From NCBI RefSeq assembly GCF_028554725.1, contig NC_071669.1, positions 2,867,501 to 2,931,500 of the forward strand: a DNA stretch of 64,000 nucleotides, in the 5' to 3' direction. The notes beneath the pieces were generated by a model. The model saw only the letters and a list, made by a program, of their open reading frames with translations, ran no database searches and was not told the origin of the DNA. The position numbers were made by a program, and so were the translations under genes. Source of the stretch: Zeugodacus cucurbitae (taxonomy: Eukaryota; Arthropoda; Insecta; Diptera; Tephritidae). Positions 47,812-60,225 of the stretch are shown here, one piece after another (positions within the stretch are counted from its first letter, which is position 1; each line of letters begins with the position of its first letter).

Positions 47812-48428
47812 GCTGGTGACCAAAAATATTTCAAATATACGTTGCTGAAGCCGAAATGTTTCAGTTGTATTTCAGCGAGTGAGCGTGTTAGTTGTAAATA
47901 ATATTTACTCGTACGAAAGCGGTGCTGACAAACGAGCAACGACGACAACACACGGTTATTTTTTTTATATTAAAAGAAAAATCTCTCAATCTCTATGTCG
48001 GGATTATATTAATTCTAAACAAAAAAACGAAAATAAAAAGTAAAATTATATGTTTCTGCCTGCATATAAACGTGTGATATATTACAACAATTGCTGTAAC
48101 CGTTAAATTAACTGAAAACTGTAAAATTTTCGTTAAATGAGTTCGTAACTCATGCAATAACAATAAAGTGAAGTAAATCGCCAAAGTAAAAGCATAAAAG
48201 AAAAATGTTGTGTATATAAAGATACGCAAAGCAGGCGATAAGTGAAGAAGAGTAATCAAGAAAAAAAAGCGCTTAAAAAAGCATAAACAAGTGATAAGCC
48301 TGAAAGAAGTAAAGAAAAAAAAAGAAGTACATTATACAAACCACTGTGATAAGTGCTGTATAACTCAGAATTGAACTGTGACATTTTAAAGTAAAAAAAA
48401 AAAAACTAAAAACAAATCAAAAACCACA

Positions 48429-49249
48429 ATGGATACCATCAACAGTGTTCGCGTACAAAACAACGGTAGTCATCATAAAGTGTTAAACTACTCACCACCA
48501 CCATCACCTGCGTCTTCGCTCAGTTCGGAATCGCTGGATGTTGTCATAACACCACGTACACCTGCCACTAGATCCCGCCTAAACGTTCACGATAGCGATG
48601 AACACTTCTGTACACCCAAGAAATCGCTGGCGGATTCTGGTGTGCTCGAGCGCATACGTGAAAAACTGGGCACACCGGGCTCACTCTGCGAGATGCATGC
48701 GCTACGTCCGGAGCAAAGTCGCGAAGAGGAGACGGTGAAAGTGGTTAAAAATCGGTTCCTAATCAGCACACAAATGTGCTATCTATCACCAGCGATTGCT
48801 GCACGTACACCTGCCTCCTATCGTCATCTCATCGATCTTAAGTCGTCCAGCCTCAAGTGCACCGATGTCTTCACGGAAACGGAATATGTCTGTAAGGTGA
48901 TCAACGAGCCACATGACAAGGTGCAACGCGCCTACTTCGATATCAAAACAGCAGGTGATTTGGCGCGCAGCTCGTTGTATGGACATGTCTTGATAAGGGA
49001 CATACACGAAATTGTGCCAATGGATGCGAATCGTTCGTATCTGATAATCGCACCACCCAAAACGCAGGAAGGTGCTGAGGGTGTCTATGAGGATCTGCAT
49101 ACATATATAAGGAATAAGCGACGATTGAGCGAAAAGGAAACGAAAGCGCTGTTCCATCAAATCGCCGAGACAGTGCGATTATGCCATCAAAAGGGCATTA
49201 TATTACGTGATCTGAAACTGAAACGTTTCTTCTTCATTGACGAAGCAAG
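48429..49249 (+). CDS. trbl: Tribbles pseudokinase, exon 1
   Basis: This exon encodes residues 1-273 plus two bases of codon 274. Tribbles proteins are pseudokinase scaffolds that direct ubiquitin-dependent degradation of partners. In Drosophila these include String/Twine Cdc25 and Slbo, so trbl slows mitosis and modulates growth signalling; this function is family knowledge. Visible here are a Ser/Pro-rich N-terminal region (NYSPPPSPASSLSSES, residues 20-35) with TP sites, then the start of a divergent kinase lobe with YVCKV (K156, the VAIK-type Lys) and LHTYIRNKRRLSEKE. LRDLKLKRF follows (259-267) where active kinases have HRDLKxxN. The His and the metal-binding Asn are replaced, as expected for tribbles. 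The start codon context accacaATGg is good, and no in-frame ATG upstream is credible. The donor AG|GTAAGC is at 49249/49250. Confidence 0.96.
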
Positions 49250-50754
49250 GTAAGCCAAAGTTGCAAGCTTTATTCTTTTAGTACTAAAGTATCAGTCAAG
49301 TCTTCTGTAAATATCAAAGTAGTATTAGACAATCTTGAGAAAGAACGGTTACCAAATTCTTGCCAAACCTCAATTGCGTTAGTGTTCTGCCGTTTAATAG
49401 CTCCCCTTACACCCTTTTACCATCCATTAACGCTGATTGCACAGTAAATTAGCTCGTTTACTCTGTTTACACGAATTCTTACCCCAAGGTATTGTCAACC
49501 ACAGAGTGGAGAGCCAACATGTGACCGACATGATCACTACAGAGACTCTCTCTCTCGAAAAATCAACTTTAATACTTTTTCTTCGTTTACAAGCTAAAAA
49601 CCTTCAGTTTCAAGAAACCACATACACGAGTATTACTAATTTTGCAAACCGCATTTATAGAAAAACTCGTTATTGCCATTTAATGCGAGCAAACTTGACT
49701 CGTCGGCCGCACTAAAGCTTTAACGAACGCTCACTTGTTGCTCCAAACGCGATTGCGATTGCGTACGTAGACCGAACGACTCACACACGCATTCGCAATA
49801 ACATTGAACAACAAGTCCGCTGGGGCAGTGCGGTGGACGGTGGAGGTGTTATGGGGTTTAAAAGTCTCATTAAGAGCGGGGAGCAAGCACACTCGAAACT
49901 CAATGTAGTCGTGTGGTGGTGCAATGCGTTGTCTGACAGTATTGCAGCAACAGCCGTAGCTTGGGGCGCTGCAATGCCTAGCGTTAAGTGGAGGCCATTT
50001 ACTAACTTGCCTGTCTGTTGACTTATTCATAGCGAAGCGGTTTAGAGCTACTTTGGCGCGCACGTGTGCTATGCGTATGACAACAACAAAAATGCGAAAA
50101 TTGCGGAAAACATAGAAATTGCACAAGAATTTAGTTTTTTATTAAAAAAATTATTATTTTTTTTTTATTTAAAAAAAATTGTAAAAAAAATATGTTCTCT
50201 CTTTTGTATTAAAAGCCAGTTTTTACTGACTGACAAATCGCAAATGTTTCCAAACCTAACTGTCTGCTCGTAATTGCCGCATTTACATATCTATAGCTGT
50301 AGACGTGTATATGCAATCCAGTCGAGCAAGCAAGGTGTGCCCTCAACGGCGCTGGGAGCGTGGCTACGCAATAATATAATCGGCGACAAAGGTGTGCAAG
50401 TTGAATTTATCTTAAAAAATTTTATAATTTTTTTTTTTCAACTTGTACGCTTAGTTTTGTTGCATACTGTTTGAATATATATATTTTTGTGTTTTTTTTT
50501 TATATTACTTGGGCGCCACACACTTAATGTGTCTTTTAAAATGCCGCAATTATGATGAGAAATCGTAAGTTGTTGAAATCAACTAAAAGCGAGGCGATCA
50601 CTTAGGCGAGAGAGCGAGCGCTATTGCGTTGGTGAGCGCCTAAAAGAGCATAAAATGTTGAGCAAAGTGTTTCAAGATCATTTCGAAATTTTGTTTGATT
50701 TGAAATATTTTTACTAAAATTTTGAAACACAAATGTGTTGAAAAAATGGTGTAA

Positions 50755-51205
50755 AGTAAAAAAAAAAATAAATAAATAAATATAAATAATAAAAAAAAAA
50801 ATAAAAAAATATAAATTAAAAAAAAAATAAAAAAATATAAATTAAAAAAAAAATAAAAAAATATAAATTAAAAAAAAAAAATAAAAAAATATAAATTAAA
50901 AAAAAAATAAAAAAATATAAATTAAAAAAAAAATAAATAAAAAAATTAATTGAAAAAAATAAAAATAAATAAAAAAAAAATAAAAAAATGAAAAATTAAA
51001 AAAAAAAAAATAAATAAATAAAAAATAAAATAAATAATAAATAAAAATATAATAAAAAATTAAAAAAAAAAAATTAAATGAAAAATTAAAAAAAAAATTA
51101 AAAAATTAAAAAAAAAAATTAAAAATTAAAAATTAAAAAAAAAATTAAAAAAATACATTAAAAAAATCCATTAAAAATATAAATTAAAAAATAAAAATAT
51201 AAATA
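50755..51205. repeat. A-rich minisatellite, ~26-bp unit, in the trbl intron
   Basis: A unit of the form aaaaaaaataaaaaaatataaatt recurs at 26-28-bp spacing from about 50800 to 50935. It then decays into irregular a(n)t/aaatta repeats up to about 51205. Purely A/T on the + strand except for a few bases. Confidence 0.85.
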
Positions 51206-54200
51206 TTTTATTATAAATTAAGTAAAATATCACACTTCAGTATCCATATGTTATTTGTATGATTAATGTGCAATTTCATCAAATTGTGAAATTATTACTC
51301 AATTTGTTTTTAAGTAATTTTTAATTAATTTGTTTTTAAATAATTAAATTAAATATAGATTTGTTAATAATAAATGCATAATAATAATTTCACAATTTAA
51401 CATACATTACATATTTCTCATGCAAATCTATTGAAATCGTGATCTCCCAAAGAGTATATACACTGTAATACAATAAATGTTGCCATAGCTTATCCGGTAA
51501 TTAAAAGCGCCACCCACCCATTTACACAACAAACATCTCCTAGCCCAACGCAATCAAACCGGTCAAATGTATACAAGACTTCACCGCAATTTACATTGTA
51601 ATACACTTCCAGCGGCATTGAGTTCAACTCTTTGCCTCGTTTGTAGCCACATTTGCCTACTCACCACTCTGTTAGTGCTTTGTGGTAATTTCATGAATTT
51701 GTTAAACAAAATACAACAACAACATTTTAAAATTCATATTTAATTGTTTACATTAGTTGAATGTAGCAATAATCTAGTCTAGGAAAATCTGAAAAAATCT
51801 GCAACAATTTTACAGCAATAAGATTATCGGAAATATTTTTTACAACAAATATTGAAAAAAAATTTTTGCCACATTTTTCTGTAAATTTCACAAAAATCTA
51901 CACAAAATCTGTAAATCTGTCGCTCAAGTGAAAAATGCTGCAAAAACTCATAGAAAATGTTGCCAACTTCACAGCAACAGCAATAGCAACAATGTGCCAC
52001 GCTACTTGTTTGGCTACAAATCACTGTTGTTGCCATGTCATGTTTAGCAACATGCTGACGTCGCGGCTGCTGCTGACTGCTTGCCTTGCTGCTATTGCGA
52101 CAAGAATTTTTGCGCTTACACAAATGCCGCAATTCTTGTTCTAGTTATTAACGTTGCTTGTTTGTTTTTTTTTATTGTTGTTGCTGTTTCTAACACCAAT
52201 AACGCAATCAGTTTGACTTGTTGCCAACGATTTCATATTTTTGCTTTACTATTTTTACCGCTTTGTGTGCATGTAGCTGTGTAATGTTTTTGTTATTTTG
52301 CTTTTGCAATGATTTTTGTACATTTTTTTATTTTTTATTTTATTTTTTTTATATATTTTTTTGTTGTTTTTGCTTTTGCTAGTGTTTTGGTACTTTTGGT
52401 GCCATTGCCATTGCAATTTGTAAATTGCTAGCGTTTTCCGCTCTTCTGTGTATTGCATACACTCAAATATATGTGTGTTGTTGCTATTGGCGTTTTATGT
52501 GTTGTGGCTGCCACTGTCAGTGCTGGCAGCAAGCACTATAGCTGCTGCTGATGATGATGACCATCATCGTTGCCATTGCGCATTTGCCTCGTTTCTTTTA
52601 TTTTTGTGTTTTTGCTTTTGTTGTCGTCATGTGGCAATAAGCGCAAACGCAACAGTTGCTTGATTGTTGTTTATATTGTTGCCTTAGCGCTTATTCTTAG
52701 CTCATGCGCGTGTTTTTGTTTCATTTTTTAAATTTTTTTGTTGTACTTTATTCGATTTTTTGTCTGTCGGTGACGTAGGCGTAATTGAGGTCATTAGCGC
52801 TGTAGCAACAGTAGCACGCTGAACAACGCTGTTAGTGCTGTCTCAGTGACAAAAACTAAGGCGAATGCATAAATGATTGTCGCAATGTTCGTTAGCTGAA
52901 GAAATATTACAGAAAAAAATTAAGTGGAAAAAAATTTGCTAATTTGGTTTTGCAATTGTCAGTGCGCTTGTTCTTGCAGCATTTATTACACAGAACTTTT
53001 CTATAACGGCACAAGGTCATATATGTTGCATACAACAAGGCGCACGAACTTTTGGCTTGAGAAATATACTAAAAAAGTAAAAAAGTATGATTCAGCGCTT
53101 TTAATCTCAATATTCTTGCTTATTTCAACAGCCAGCAGCTGCTAATCCTCTCTGAAATCAACATAATTTGCAACATTTGTCCTACAAACTGTCAGTGTCA
53201 GCATATGACAGAAATGTTCTTCAACATTTTCCACATTTCTACTCCCTACTCATTATAATGAGTATATTTAAATGCAAATTATATATTGCATTTTCATGCT
53301 TCATTGGCGCTGCCTAATCCAGTGCTGCTAACACTTGAAGGCAAACATAAAAGCTGCAGCAACACAAAGCCACACATTACAAAATGCACTCTGTCATTGT
53401 CACTTGTCAGCCACCACAATTGTTGCATGGCATGCAATTTGCGAATATTTTTGCACCACAATCCGTTTTGCGCTTTGTTGCCAACTCACCACAGCGCGCA
53501 ATTGTCTCTCGCTCCCTATACTTGTCTTCGATTACTTTAATCCGTAAGTGTACTGTTATAAAAAAGAAATAGTTCAACACTCAAGCAGGCATTTTGTTAC
53601 TATTGTATCCTGCGCGTTGCTACGAACTGTTACATAGAAGTCACGGGAGTCTAAAAAAGGAGTCAGCAAACGCACGAAGGGTTGATTTATTACTTTGGTT
53701 CTTTGGCTTGTTGTCAAGCAATTGTTCTGATTAGGCAAACACTCGCTGGAATTTACATATCGCCGTCGATTTTTTTTTTTTTGCGTTACAATTTTCTTTT
53801 CTTTTTTTACCTTTATGTTGCTTTTATATAACATACTCATTGTGTTTGAGCTTAGTTTTTCTCTTTTGTTTCACGCTGTTTATCCTTCATCAGCTGTTCC
53901 ACGGTTCTTTGATTGTTGGCTTTTCATTTACCACTTTCATTTTTCCAATGGCTATTATTATGCAAATTAAGCATTTTTCCCGAAAGTCGCCTTTTCTTGC
54001 AGAGGGGGACCCTCCGCTATTTTATTGGGTACAATAAAACCGGCTATTGCGTGTTTGTCTTATCGAAACTGTTGTAGTGTTTTTGAGGCTTACGAAAATG
54101 ATCAAATCTTGTTTTTTGTAGATCGTAGTTGGTGATTAGTAATATATGCCGAAGGTTTTGCTGCAATATTTGTATGAAAGTTGAAGATTTGTATACTAGA

Positions 54201-54235
54201 AATCGTGTCATCAATTTATTGATAGTTTTCCTTCA

Positions 54236-54352
54236 ATTTTTTTATATTATTTTTATTTAATTTTTTTTTTTATTTTTTAATTTTTTTTTATTTTTTTATT
54301 TTTTTTTATTTTTTTAATTTTTTTTTTACTTTTTTTTTTTATTTAATTTTTT
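54236..54352. repeat. T-rich simple repeat in the trbl intron
   Basis: Runs of T8-T10 separated by single a, ta or aa; no coding or regulatory feature recognised. Confidence 0.8.
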
Positions 54353-56793
54353 CAATATTTTCAAGTTTACATTCTAATATTCATATGTATTCTCGCATAA
54401 TTTGAATTTTTAATTTTCGCGTTTCTAATTTCAAGTTCATTTTCATTAGCACATTCGTCAACGGCGCTTTGTCTCATTGTCGACATTCAATTTTTTTGAC
54501 TCTCATGTCTACACACACACAGACAGCCTCTCAAATATATATAAATTATTGCATGTCTCTGTTAATTTTCATTACCTGCAAGGTTGCTTTTCTAATTTAA
54601 TGCATTTTGCTAATTTCTAAATTTTTTTCATAATATGTATACTCTCCGCGTACCGCTAAAGTAGCTGTGAAATTTGAAACTGTAAATTTTCCACATTTTT
54701 TTCGCATATCGTTTCCTCTTGATTTTATATACAAATTATGTTTTCTCTCGTTTGAATTGAACATTTTTTCACAGCACAACAATAACAATAACAATATATA
54801 ATTAACCCTGACTCTGATCTACAAATTGTAGTCTCATCATCATCTCATCTTCTCTGTTTTCATTTGTGCTTAAATCCCACAAAAAAATTTTTAACAACAA
54901 TTTAACGCAATTTTGTATAATCGAAAGTGCGCACAATTCTCTCACAAAAAGTGTTTAAGAAATCCTTCAAATTATTTTTTTTTTTTGTATACTTCATGCA
55001 TATTGTTTTGCATTAGCGCCAAGCACTCAGTAAATTTCAAAAAATAAAAAAATAAAAAAAATTAAAATTAAACAATGTAAACATTTACACACATTTTTTT
55101 CGGCTCTCTCCTTACACATGTCTCTTACAACATGCTCATGTTTTATGCTCTTTACCGCCACACATCAAAGTTGTGTTGGTCGCGCCTCCACATGATTACT
55201 CATATTTTATTTAAAAAAACATACAAATTATTGCATTAAAAGCATGAACAAAGTGTAATGTGTAATATGGCTCCTCTGCGCTCTTCAACGCATTTACAGC
55301 AGCGAGGTCAGTTACTGAAGATCACTAAGCGCTCTCTCGCGCGTTGGCAATATTTTTTTTCGGTTTTTCTTTTAGATGATCGCATGCATGTATTTGTTGT
55401 AAAAAATGTTATTGCATTACCCATTTGTAGAGGAGCGCTGTGTGACTATTACAGTTGCTGCTTTATAGTGGTAATATCAGGGTCAGCACGAGGTTTTTCG
55501 TTATACGATTTCAGTGTTGCTTTCATGTATACACATATTAATTTTTTTTCATTCCTCTTTACTGCTTGCGGCGAAATACAAATTTTGGCGAGCTTCCTTT
55601 TGGCGCTCGCTTATTGCTTGCTTTTGTCTACGGTACCAAGCCCATTTTATGCTCACCTCTCCCATTTCGCGCTCACCTGCCCATTTATTTCTTAACCCAA
55701 TTTATTTCTTATATTGCTCTATTATAAATGACATTTAGTCAGCGCTGCGCTTGCTTTCAGGTCAATGGGTCAGTTGCAGTTGTTGTTTTATTTTCTAATT
55801 TTCTCATGCTCCACCTTCGCTTTTGACCAACGCCTACTACGCTTCATTTGTATTTACAAATTAATTCCAATTTTTTATGTTACAGTTACGTGTGCTGTTG
55901 CGGCTCATTCATTTGCGTCATATTAGCACTTATCGCCGCGCGGCGCTTGCGTTATGCGCTATAATCCGCCAAATGCCAGCGCGCTGTGTAGATTGGCTCA
56001 TTTCAATCAAGATTGATTTGATTTTGCTCAATGTCAGCGCAGCAATCACACATGCGAACACATCGGCTACATATTTGAAATGATCGCGTTTTCACAACAC
56101 CATCGCCGTCAGAGCGCGCTCATTATTTTGGCGTTTTGGCGCTCAATCAATCGTCATCATGTTTGTGGCAATTATTTCACAGTCTCGACTCATTGTATAT
56201 TGTTATTGCATTTGTTATTAAGCGATCAGTTCGCATAAAAGCCAATCCCTTCACACATCGTACATGGCATCCGATGTGTAGCTATTTGAAATGCTTGACT
56301 TCATTAAATATTTGACTTTTGACGATCAGTTGAAAGATCAGTGAACGCAATAATGCCGAGATCTGTTGCTCCATATCTGCTGCGAGGCCTACTCGCTGCA
56401 ATACGTGTAATAGTTTTGTGGTTGTTGTCCACGCTGCGCTCTCGACTTTGTATTGAATAATTGATTTTAATTTGTTTTCATTTTTAATTCGTTTACTTTG
56501 CTGCCGTTGCTGTTGTTGTTGTGGATTACTCAATTACATACGATCGCCTCACGCGCATTCGATGCCGGCCGACATTGAATTATGTATTCAACGCTTTCAA
56601 AAGTGTACAATTGCACAAAAAGCATTTATTATTGTTGGGTTAGCAATTTTTGCTGTTGCATTATAGTGGGAATTTTCGTGTTGAAAGTGAGACTTACAAA
56701 CATACAAACATATATACAAATTATTTTATAGTCATTCAATTAATTGCACTGTTCACTAATGAATTCATTTTCTTTTTTGCGCTCTCTTTTTAG

Positions 56794-57445
56794 AACGAAA
56801 ATCCAGTATGAATCGTTGGAGGGCTCCATGATACTCAACGATCCCGCCGATGATACATTGAGCGACAAAATTGGCTGTCCGCTGTACACGGCACCCGAAC
56901 TGCTCTGCCCCAATCCCACGTACCAAGGCAAGCCAGCCGATATGTGGTCGCTGGGTGTTATACTATACACAATGCTTGTGGGCCAATATCCGTTCTATGA
57001 GCGTCCCAACTGCAATCTCATTACGATCATCCGGCATGGTCAGGTGCAAATACCACAATGTTTAGCACGACCGGTGCGTTGGCTGCTTTTGTTGCTGCTT
57101 TGTAAAGACTACAAAGAACGTCTGCAAGCCGATGAGATATTCCTTACGCCATGGCTGAAGGAGCAGAAGCCACATGATTACGTTTACCTCTCGGTCGATA
57201 CAAATTTGGATGATTTCGAAATGGAAAGCGATGATGATGATGCTGATGACGCCGTTGCGATGGAGCAGGAACAGCAAATGCATTTCACTAAAGACTGCCA
57301 AGCGGACAATAGACGTATTGCGACCGCGCACCACTTTGTTGCCGAAGACTGTCAAGACGCTGACGACTGTGATATTAGTAGTAATACGCAAGCGCTGAAT
57401 AGCCAACATGCCAGCGATGTGGATAGCGACGTCGAAATGAGATGA
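56794..57445 (+). CDS. trbl: Tribbles pseudokinase, exon 2 (to stop)
   Basis: This exon encodes the last base of codon 274 through residue 490 and TGA at 57443-57445. Motifs in order are YESLEGSM (279-286; SLE replaces DFG, so no metal-binding Asp), GCPLYTAPELL (301-311; the APE motif retained), DMWSLGVILYTMLVGQYPF (323-341), CKDYKERL (377-384) and IFLTPWLKEQ (389-398; the end of the C-lobe). The tail is acidic (MESDDDDADD, 417-426) and divergent. A clear DQxVPE-type COP1-binding motif, as in vertebrate tribbles, is not obvious. The total of 490 residues is close to the Drosophila protein. Upstream in-frame ATGs before 56794 are intronic and should not be used as a start. Confidence 0.96.
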
Positions 57446-58519
57446 TTACACACACTGCGTGTGTATCAGTATGTATGACGTCGACGATAGCAACACAACA
57501 GCGGCAATTCGCTGCGCGTTGGTGGTCGAGCCAAGTCAAGTCAAGTCAAGTCAAGTCAGCATGGACATTGTGGTGGTCGGCGGTAGCAGGATATCAAAGC
57601 GCAGGCGCTGTTTGATTACGCCATCCTCCTCCTCCTCTCCTCCGCAGCAGCAACAATTACACACACACACACACATGCAGGCATAAACATCCTTTCAAAA
57701 TGTTGTTGTTGTCGTCGTTTGTCGGTACAATGTTTGTTTGTCGTCGTTATTTGTTCAGTGGCAGCAAGCCAGTTGCTTGCCGGCACCTATAGGGCAAGCA
57801 ACTCAGCTGGCCGCGCAGCGTTGGTACTATGCGCGCGCGGACACACCATGGACGTATGTTTGGGAAGGCACACACGCATCGGGGCGCTGGCTGGGCCTCT
57901 TGTGGTAGCAAGCGTTTCGCTGAGGCGTTAAAGCTTTTACTTTGGCATCCATTACAGTTATATGACTGTAGCCGTGAAATTATTTATTATTGTTCCTCAC
58001 ATCACCCGCCTTCCAATTTTATTTTATTAAATTAAATACTTAGTATTTCTTCCAAACAAAGTGATTTATGTAAATATTTAAAAGAAAAAAAGTAACTCTT
58101 GAACTGCCTTTATATGCGGTATGTAGTCGCAGTGTAACTACTAAAGAACTCGAATTCTTGTTTGTTGTTGAGTTTCTAATTCTCCTAAACCGAAATGTAC
58201 AATTATGTTAGTATATATAATTTAAGTGTGAGAAAAATTATAATTTTGCAAAGAAAATGCAACACTGTGCTATAAATTGGTTAATTTGTATCCTTTACTA
58301 CTATTTGAGTTTAAATATGAATAATAGCAACTGAATTTTGTAATTATGTTGTTTTAAGATTTGTTTTGATTTGTACAAGATGTGTTACAAAGAAAATATT
58401 AAAAAAAAAAAATTAACAAAAAATCCAAAAAAAAAAATATAAAAAATATGAAAATTAAAAAAAAAAATTGAAGGACAAAGCAGCAACAAAAGCCATAAAA
58501 TGAAATTCAAAAATTAAAA
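57446..58519 (+). other. trbl: trbl 3' UTR
   Basis: The 3' UTR begins immediately after the stop. It contains an (aagtc)n run at 57536-57558, a (ac)n microsatellite at about 57660-57676, CAGCAGCAACA and TGTTGTTG runs, and an A-rich zone at 58395-58475. Open frames within it are not conserved-looking. The end is set by the AATAAA below. Confidence 0.6.
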
Positions 58520-58525
58520 AATAAA
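58520..58525 (+). terminator. trbl: Putative trbl poly(A) signal (AATAAA)
   Basis: AATAAA is followed by a U/GU-rich stretch (ggtttgaatttgatc, then ttggggtgtttc and ggggtgggttgtttt within about 95 bp), as expected downstream of a cleavage site. It gives a 3' UTR of about 1.1 kb. Other A/T hexamers exist in this AT-rich DNA, so the site is tentative. Confidence 0.45.
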
Positions 58526-58559
58526 CGGTTTGAATTTGATCTCAGGCGCATTTTAAATA

Positions 58560-59000
58560 TTTGCATTTTTATTTTCAATCATTGGGGTGTTTCAGATCAA
58601 TAGGGGTGGGTTGTTTTCGAACTTGTTGGTTGATTGAAAGCGGATTGAAAACCTTTTAATTTTCTACATTTAAAAAATCTATATAAAAACACCAACAGAT
58701 CTCCAATTTCTCTACGCGATCTCTAGTCAATCCTCCAATTTCCTTTAACATTTTGCCACAGACACGATTATTTTATTAAATAATTGTTTGGGGTCATGGT
58801 ATTCATGAAATTTGATATGTTGATCGAAAGCGAAGTTCGATTGGCGGTCTTTAGTCCGCCTTTTAGACAGAAAATCTTTCTGAGGACTTCAAGAACCACT
58901 ACAACAATGTGGAATCAAGTAGAGCAGACGTTCTACCGTGCCCATGGTAATTGGTTCTATGGCAATCGGAACGGACCCGGCTAAGGACTGAGAATCGGCA
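58560..59000. other. Spacer between trbl and the downstream LINE
   Basis: No gene is recognised. The frame at 58784-58984 may belong to the upstream, very decayed part of the LINE but has no diagnostic motif. Confidence 0.4.
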
Positions 59001-60225
59001 ACTCAAAAATATTTGGAAAATGCTTTATTCCACTACAACAGCAATAACTAGCAAAGTAGTACAAATCACCGTTAGAGAAAAGGTCTCAGAATTTCTGACA
59101 GCATTTACCTTTGGACAAAATCGGTGGGACGACTTATGGCAGCAGTATAGTTTATGCATAGAACCTTCGGGCATAGCTCGGTGGGTAATGACAGTTTGGC
59201 AGACACCGACTACTCGACCCCACTTTTTAAATGGGAAGGAAGATTCGAAGTAAATTTAGAAAGAGGTGGCTGGCGTAAGGGCATGGCACCTGCACGCAGC
59301 ACGTTAAACATAATTACGGATGACTCGCAAATGAAGGACGGAGTAGGCGCTGGGTTATACTGTCCGGAGTTAGGCGTAAGGCAGCCTTTCAAACTACCGG
59401 ATCACTGCAGTATATTTCAAGCGGGGGTGTTTGCAATTGGGAAAAGCCGCTGAGCTATCAGCCAACAGGATACTCTAAAGTCAACATATACGTAAACAGT
59501 CAGGCTGCAATCAAGACAATATCCTCCTTCTGCGTATCGGCCAAAAGTGTCCTGGATGAAAGGACAGCAGTGGTAGATGTCGCCAGAAATAGGCGACTTC
59601 AATTCTACTGGGTGCCTAGCCACAAGAGCATAGAGGTTAACGAGGTAGTGGACGTGACTGCCAAAAGAGGCGTAAAACTGTCATCTGAAAGCATGATCAA
59701 CATAGGTAAACCTATAGACTGCCTATATTATGATCTAGACAGAAACTTGGAAAAAAAGTTCAAAACGCGCTGGAAGAATCTATCGGGATGCAAAGCGGCA
59801 GGCCAGAAGTACACGAGATTTCTACTGACGCTCGATAGAAGGAAATGTAGGAACATTTGTCGGCATACTCACTGGTTACTGTCTCGTGGCGGCGCATGCC
59901 TACAAGTTGGCGCTGATAGATCGCGAAGACTGCAGGAAATGTCAAGAGCAAAGTACCAGAGAAACAATGGAGCATCTCTTGTGTGATTGTACTGCATTAT
60001 CAAGGCAACGGCTTCAGCATTTGGGGGCTTCACATTACGATAATCTGGAAGAGATTTTGTTAGTGAAGCCACATAACCTTTCGGAATTCGCGTCAAGCGC
60101 AGGCATTCTAAAGGATGATTACTCCTCATTAACTACGTGATGGCACTCCATCTGGTGTCGCAAAGCACCAAAACTGGTCTATGTGTGACTTTTTGGCCTA
60201 CCAGATTAACCTAACCTATCTTTGG
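59001..60225 (+). pseudogene. RNase H LINE, fifth and most complete 3' copy
   Basis: The RNase H domain starts at about 59305 with LNIITDDSQMKDGVGAGLY. It continues with CSIFQAGVFAI, where the catalytic Glu of the usual QAE is Gly. A shifted frame gives VNIYVNSQAAIKTISSF, where the catalytic Asp of VDSQ is Asn, and LQFYWVPSHKSIEVNEVVD. Beyond another frameshift is HAYKLALIDREDCRKCQEQS, then METMEHLLCDC-type zinc-knuckle residues (CRKC...HLLCDC) and LEEILLVKPHNLSEF, to a stop at about 60140. The 3' tail is attaacctaacctatc at about 60205. At least three frames are used and two catalytic residues are lost, so it is inactive. The region before 59250 is assigned only by position. Confidence 0.78.

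Larger units (their letters stand above)
47603..48428 (+). other. trbl: Putative trbl 5' UTR
   Basis: A long AT-rich leader, increasingly A-rich towards the start codon (aaaaacaaatcaaaaaccac before ATG). It contains upstream ATGs, so it may be partly spliced or reduce translation. The duplicated ctgtggtgaaacacgct motif and the right arm of the inverted repeat lie within it. Its extent depends on the tentative promoter call. Confidence 0.4.
49250..56793 (+). other. trbl: trbl intron (7544 bp, GT-AG, phase 2)
   Basis: Donor gtaagc at 49250 and acceptor ttttcttttttgcgctctctttttag ending at 56793, with a strong pyrimidine tract. The intron splits an Arg codon (ag|a). The joined frame reads FIDEAR-TKIQYESLE, matching tribbles proteins. 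The intron contains a 26-bp A-rich minisatellite array, T-rich runs near 54240-54350, and TGTTGT/CAACAG-rich stretches around 51960-52680. I see no second gene in it on either strand, although many short frames exist. Confidence 0.93.

Noticed and set aside
56744..56793. Upstream in-frame ATG that would make trbl exon 2 a separate gene
   Set aside because: This stretch is the polypyrimidine tract and acceptor of the intron. The joined frame across the splice sites reproduces the tribbles sequence.
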